A stretch of 7,639 bases of DNA, taken from positions 1 to 7,639 of the forward strand of contig CAKSWM010000070.1 of assembly GCA_934511545.1 (NCBI GenBank), in the 5' to 3' direction. Positions within the stretch are counted from its first letter, which is position 1. Each line of letters starts with the position of its first letter. This stretch comes from an uncultured Oscillospiraceae bacterium. Its GTDB lineage: Bacteria; Bacillota; Clostridia; Oscillospirales; Oscillospiraceae. Made by a program: the position numbers and the translations under genes. Positions 6,165-7,639 of the stretch are shown piece by piece. Below the pieces are notes generated by a model. That model worked only from the letters and a program-made list of their open reading frames with translations. It had not been told where the DNA came from and did not search any database.

Positions 6165-7067
6165 ATGCTGATAACAAAAAAGCAAAAGCAGGAGCATGTT
6201 GAAAACCTTGAAAAAATGCCCCGCCGCCACAGCCAGTGGACGGATGTTATCCGCCGTCTGACGCGCGACAAGCTTGCGATGGTCGGACTGGTGATTGTCA
6301 TCGTGCTTATATTCATAACATTGTTTGCAAAGGTGATAGCGCCGTATGATTACAGCGCACAGGATCTGACCAACAAGTTCCAGATGCCGGACCGCCATCA
6401 CATCATGGGTACCGACAACTATGGCAGGGATCTGTTTTCCCGTATTCTCGTTGGGGGGCAGATATCGCTGCTTGTCGCCCTGATAGCCGTTGTAATGGCG
6501 CTTGTCATTGGCGGCGCTCTGGGTGCAACGGCGGGCTACTTCGGCGGGATATATGAGGTGATCGTCATGCGCCTGCTGGATATACTGATGGCTATACCCG
6601 GGCTTCTTCTGGCTGTTGCGGTATCCGCGGCGCTCGGCACCGGAACAATGAATACGGCTCTGGCCGTGTCCATCGGCAGCATTCCCAGCTCCGCGCGAAT
6701 ACTCAGGGCGACTGTTCTGACCATAAGGGAGCAGGAGTATGTCGAAGCCGCACGCGCCACAGGGTCAAATGACATGAGGATCATCATGAAACACATCCTG
6801 CCGAATACGCTCGCGCCGCTGATCGTCGATACGACCCTGCGTATCGGCGGATGCATCATGCAGATCTCGGGCCTGAGCTTCGTCGGTCTTGGCGTTCAGC
6901 CTCCCACGCCGGAGTGGGGCTCCATACTGTCAAGCGGCAGAGAATATGTGCGCGATTTCTGGCCCCTGGTCATATTTCCCGGCGCTGCCATTATGCTGAC
7001 AATGTTTGGCTTCAATGTTCTGGGCGACGGCCTGCGTGATGCGCTTGACCCGAAGCTTAAGCAGTAA
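6165..7067 (+). CDS. OppC/DppC-like permease of the peptide-type ABC importer
   Basis: The 300-residue protein is the partner of the upstream OppB-like subunit. A charged cytoplasmic N-terminus (1-38) precedes helix 1 at about 39-60 and the OppC_N-type region. Then come the diagnostic HHIMGTDNYGRDLFSRILVG (78-97), helices about 100-125, 132-158 and 163-185, and the EAA coupling loop at 190-220 (EYVEAARATGSND..IMKHILPNTLAPLI). The family tail GLSFVGLGVQPPTPEWG (236-252), a last helix around 267-288 and GDGLRDALDPKLKQ at the end complete it. The ATG touches the previous stop. An AGAGAGGGGG stretch about 12 bases upstream can serve as ribosome binding site, with coupling likely helping. Length and motifs are normal and nothing is missing. 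Confidence 0.93.
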   Translation: MLITKKQKQEHVENLEKMPRRHSQWTDVIRRLTRDKLAMVGLVIVIVLIFITLFAKVIAPYDYSAQDLTNKFQMPDRHHIMGTDNYGRDLFSRILVGGQISLLVALIAVVMALVIGGALGATAGYFGGIYEVIVMRLLDILMAIPGLLLAVAVSAALGTGTMNTALAVSIGSIPSSARILRATVLTIREQEYVEAARATGSNDMRIIMKHILPNTLAPLIVDTTLRIGGCIMQISGLSFVGLGVQPPTPEWGSILSSGREYVRDFWPLVIFPGAAIMLTMFGFNVLGDGLRDALDPKLKQ

Positions 7068-7072
7068 GGAGG
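7066..7072 (+). promoter_or_regulatory. Ribosome binding site of the ATPase gene, overlapping the previous stop
   Basis: AAGGAGG shares two bases with the TAA stop of the OppC-like gene (7065-7067) and ends 10 bases before the ATG at 7083. This sets the start and shows tight operon packing. Confidence 0.75.
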
Positions 7073-7082
7073 AAAACGGAAT

Positions 7083-7639
7083 ATGGCATTGCTTGAGATA
7101 AAGGATCTTGTGATCCATTACATAACCCGGGATAGCACGATGGAGGCAGTCAACGGAGTCACGCTGTCCATAGAAAAGGGCGACACCCTTGGACTTGTCG
7201 GAGAGACGGGGGCGGGCAAGACGACGACCGCGCTCGGTATAATGCGCCTGGTGCCGGATCCTCCCGGAAAGATAGTATCCGGAAGCATTGTTTTCGACGG
7301 GCGGGAGGTCACGGAAATGAGCGACGCGGAGCTCCGCAGAATGCGCGGCAATGAGGTGTCGATGATATTCCAGGATCCCATGACCTCCCTGAACCCGATC
7401 ATGCGTGTCGGCGACCAGATCTCAGAGGTCATCTATCTGCATGGAGAATGTACCAAATCAGAGGCGGCGAAGCGCAGCATGGAGATGCTGGAGATGGTCG
7501 GAATTCCCGGAGAGCGCGCGGCTGACTATCCCCATCAGTTCTCCGGCGGTATGAAGCAGCGTGTTGTTATCGCAATGGCGCTGGCATGCTCGCCGAGCCT
7601 TCTGATCGCGGACGAGCCGACGACCGCTCTGGACGTTAC
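7083..7639 (+). CDS. OppD/DppD-like ATPase of the peptide-type ABC importer, 3'-cut by the window
   Basis: The first 185 codons are present; the gene runs off the right edge. It reads [34 protein letters not shown] at its start, the usual opening of OppD/DppD. Visible parts are the Walker A loop GETGAGKTT (40-48, catalytic K46), Q-loop [10 protein letters not shown] (Q97), the ABC signature FSGGMKQR (153-160) and Walker B LLIADEPT (173-180, D177/E178), stopping at the D-loop TALDV. The Q-loop sequence and signature are typical of the peptide/nickel importer group. All expected catalytic residues up to the cut are intact, in contrast to the exporter at the left end. The missing C-terminus should hold the switch histidine and, in many OppD proteins, a cysteine-rich iron-sulfur extension; this cannot be checked here. 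An OppF-like partner is expected next. Confidence 0.93.
   Translation, partial: MALLEIKDLVIHYITRDSTMEAVNGVTLSIEKGDTLGLVGETGAGKTTTALGIMRLVPDPPGKIVSGSIVFDGREVTEMSDAELRRMRGNEVSMIFQDPMTSLNPIMRVGDQISEVIYLHGECTKSEAAKRSMEMLEMVGIPGERAADYPHQFSGGMKQRVVIAMALACSPSLLIADEPTTALDV

Noticed and set aside
7118..7432. Minus-strand open frame of 104 codons over the OppD-like gene
   Set aside because: It lies opposite a clear ATPase coding sequence with all motifs, has no start context, and resembles no family. It is a shadow frame.
1..7639. CRISPR array, tRNA, rRNA, insertion sequence or phage attachment site
   Set aside because: Reading through the gaps I saw no regularly spaced repeats, no cloverleaf-like tRNA sequence, no transposase reading frame and no paired terminal repeats. 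Coding genes fill nearly all of the window.

Overview
The window reads as chromosomal DNA from an anaerobic, low-oxygen-adapted Firmicute, most likely a moderately GC-rich member of the Clostridia (Oscillospiraceae-like). The basis is strong AAGGAGG-type ribosome binding sites, two TTG starts, a clostridial-style lipoprotein leader on the solute-binding protein, and the family variants seen. The taxonomic call is an inference from style, not from a marker gene.

Left end (1-780): the 3' part of an ABC exporter (fused membrane and ATPase domains). It has lost in frame the last membrane helix, the linker and the Walker A region, and it also lacks the Q-loop glutamine. It is probably a dead gene. 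Its codon use (no ATA, AGA, AGG or GGA) is unlike everything to its right, and a hairpin-rich gap (781-895) marks the change.

Middle (896-3332): a complete tspO/MBR gene on the minus strand. It is divergent from a tandem, translationally coupled pair of LysR-type regulators (1504-2403 and 2400-3332, sharing ATGA). The 140-bp divergent gap carries a good extended -10 promoter for the regulators. A stem-loop after the second regulator probably ends or attenuates that transcript.

Right half (3333-7639): an AT-rich promoter region, then an Opp/Dpp-type ABC importer operon in standard order: lipoprotein solute-binding protein, OppB/DppB-like permease, OppC/DppC-like permease, and OppD/DppD-like ATPase cut by the window edge. 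The binding protein captures a peptide or similar ligand outside the membrane, the two permeases form the channel, and the ATPase (with a second, OppF-like subunit expected just beyond the window) drives import. A 14-bp stem-loop sits between the binding-protein gene and the permease genes, a usual place for setting higher expression of the binding protein. The LysR pair directly upstream is the obvious candidate regulator of the importer, and possibly of tspO.

Most of the window is ordinary. I found no convincing new system. The points worth a second look are the damaged ABC exporter, the composition boundary, the coupled LysR pair and the intercistronic hairpin.
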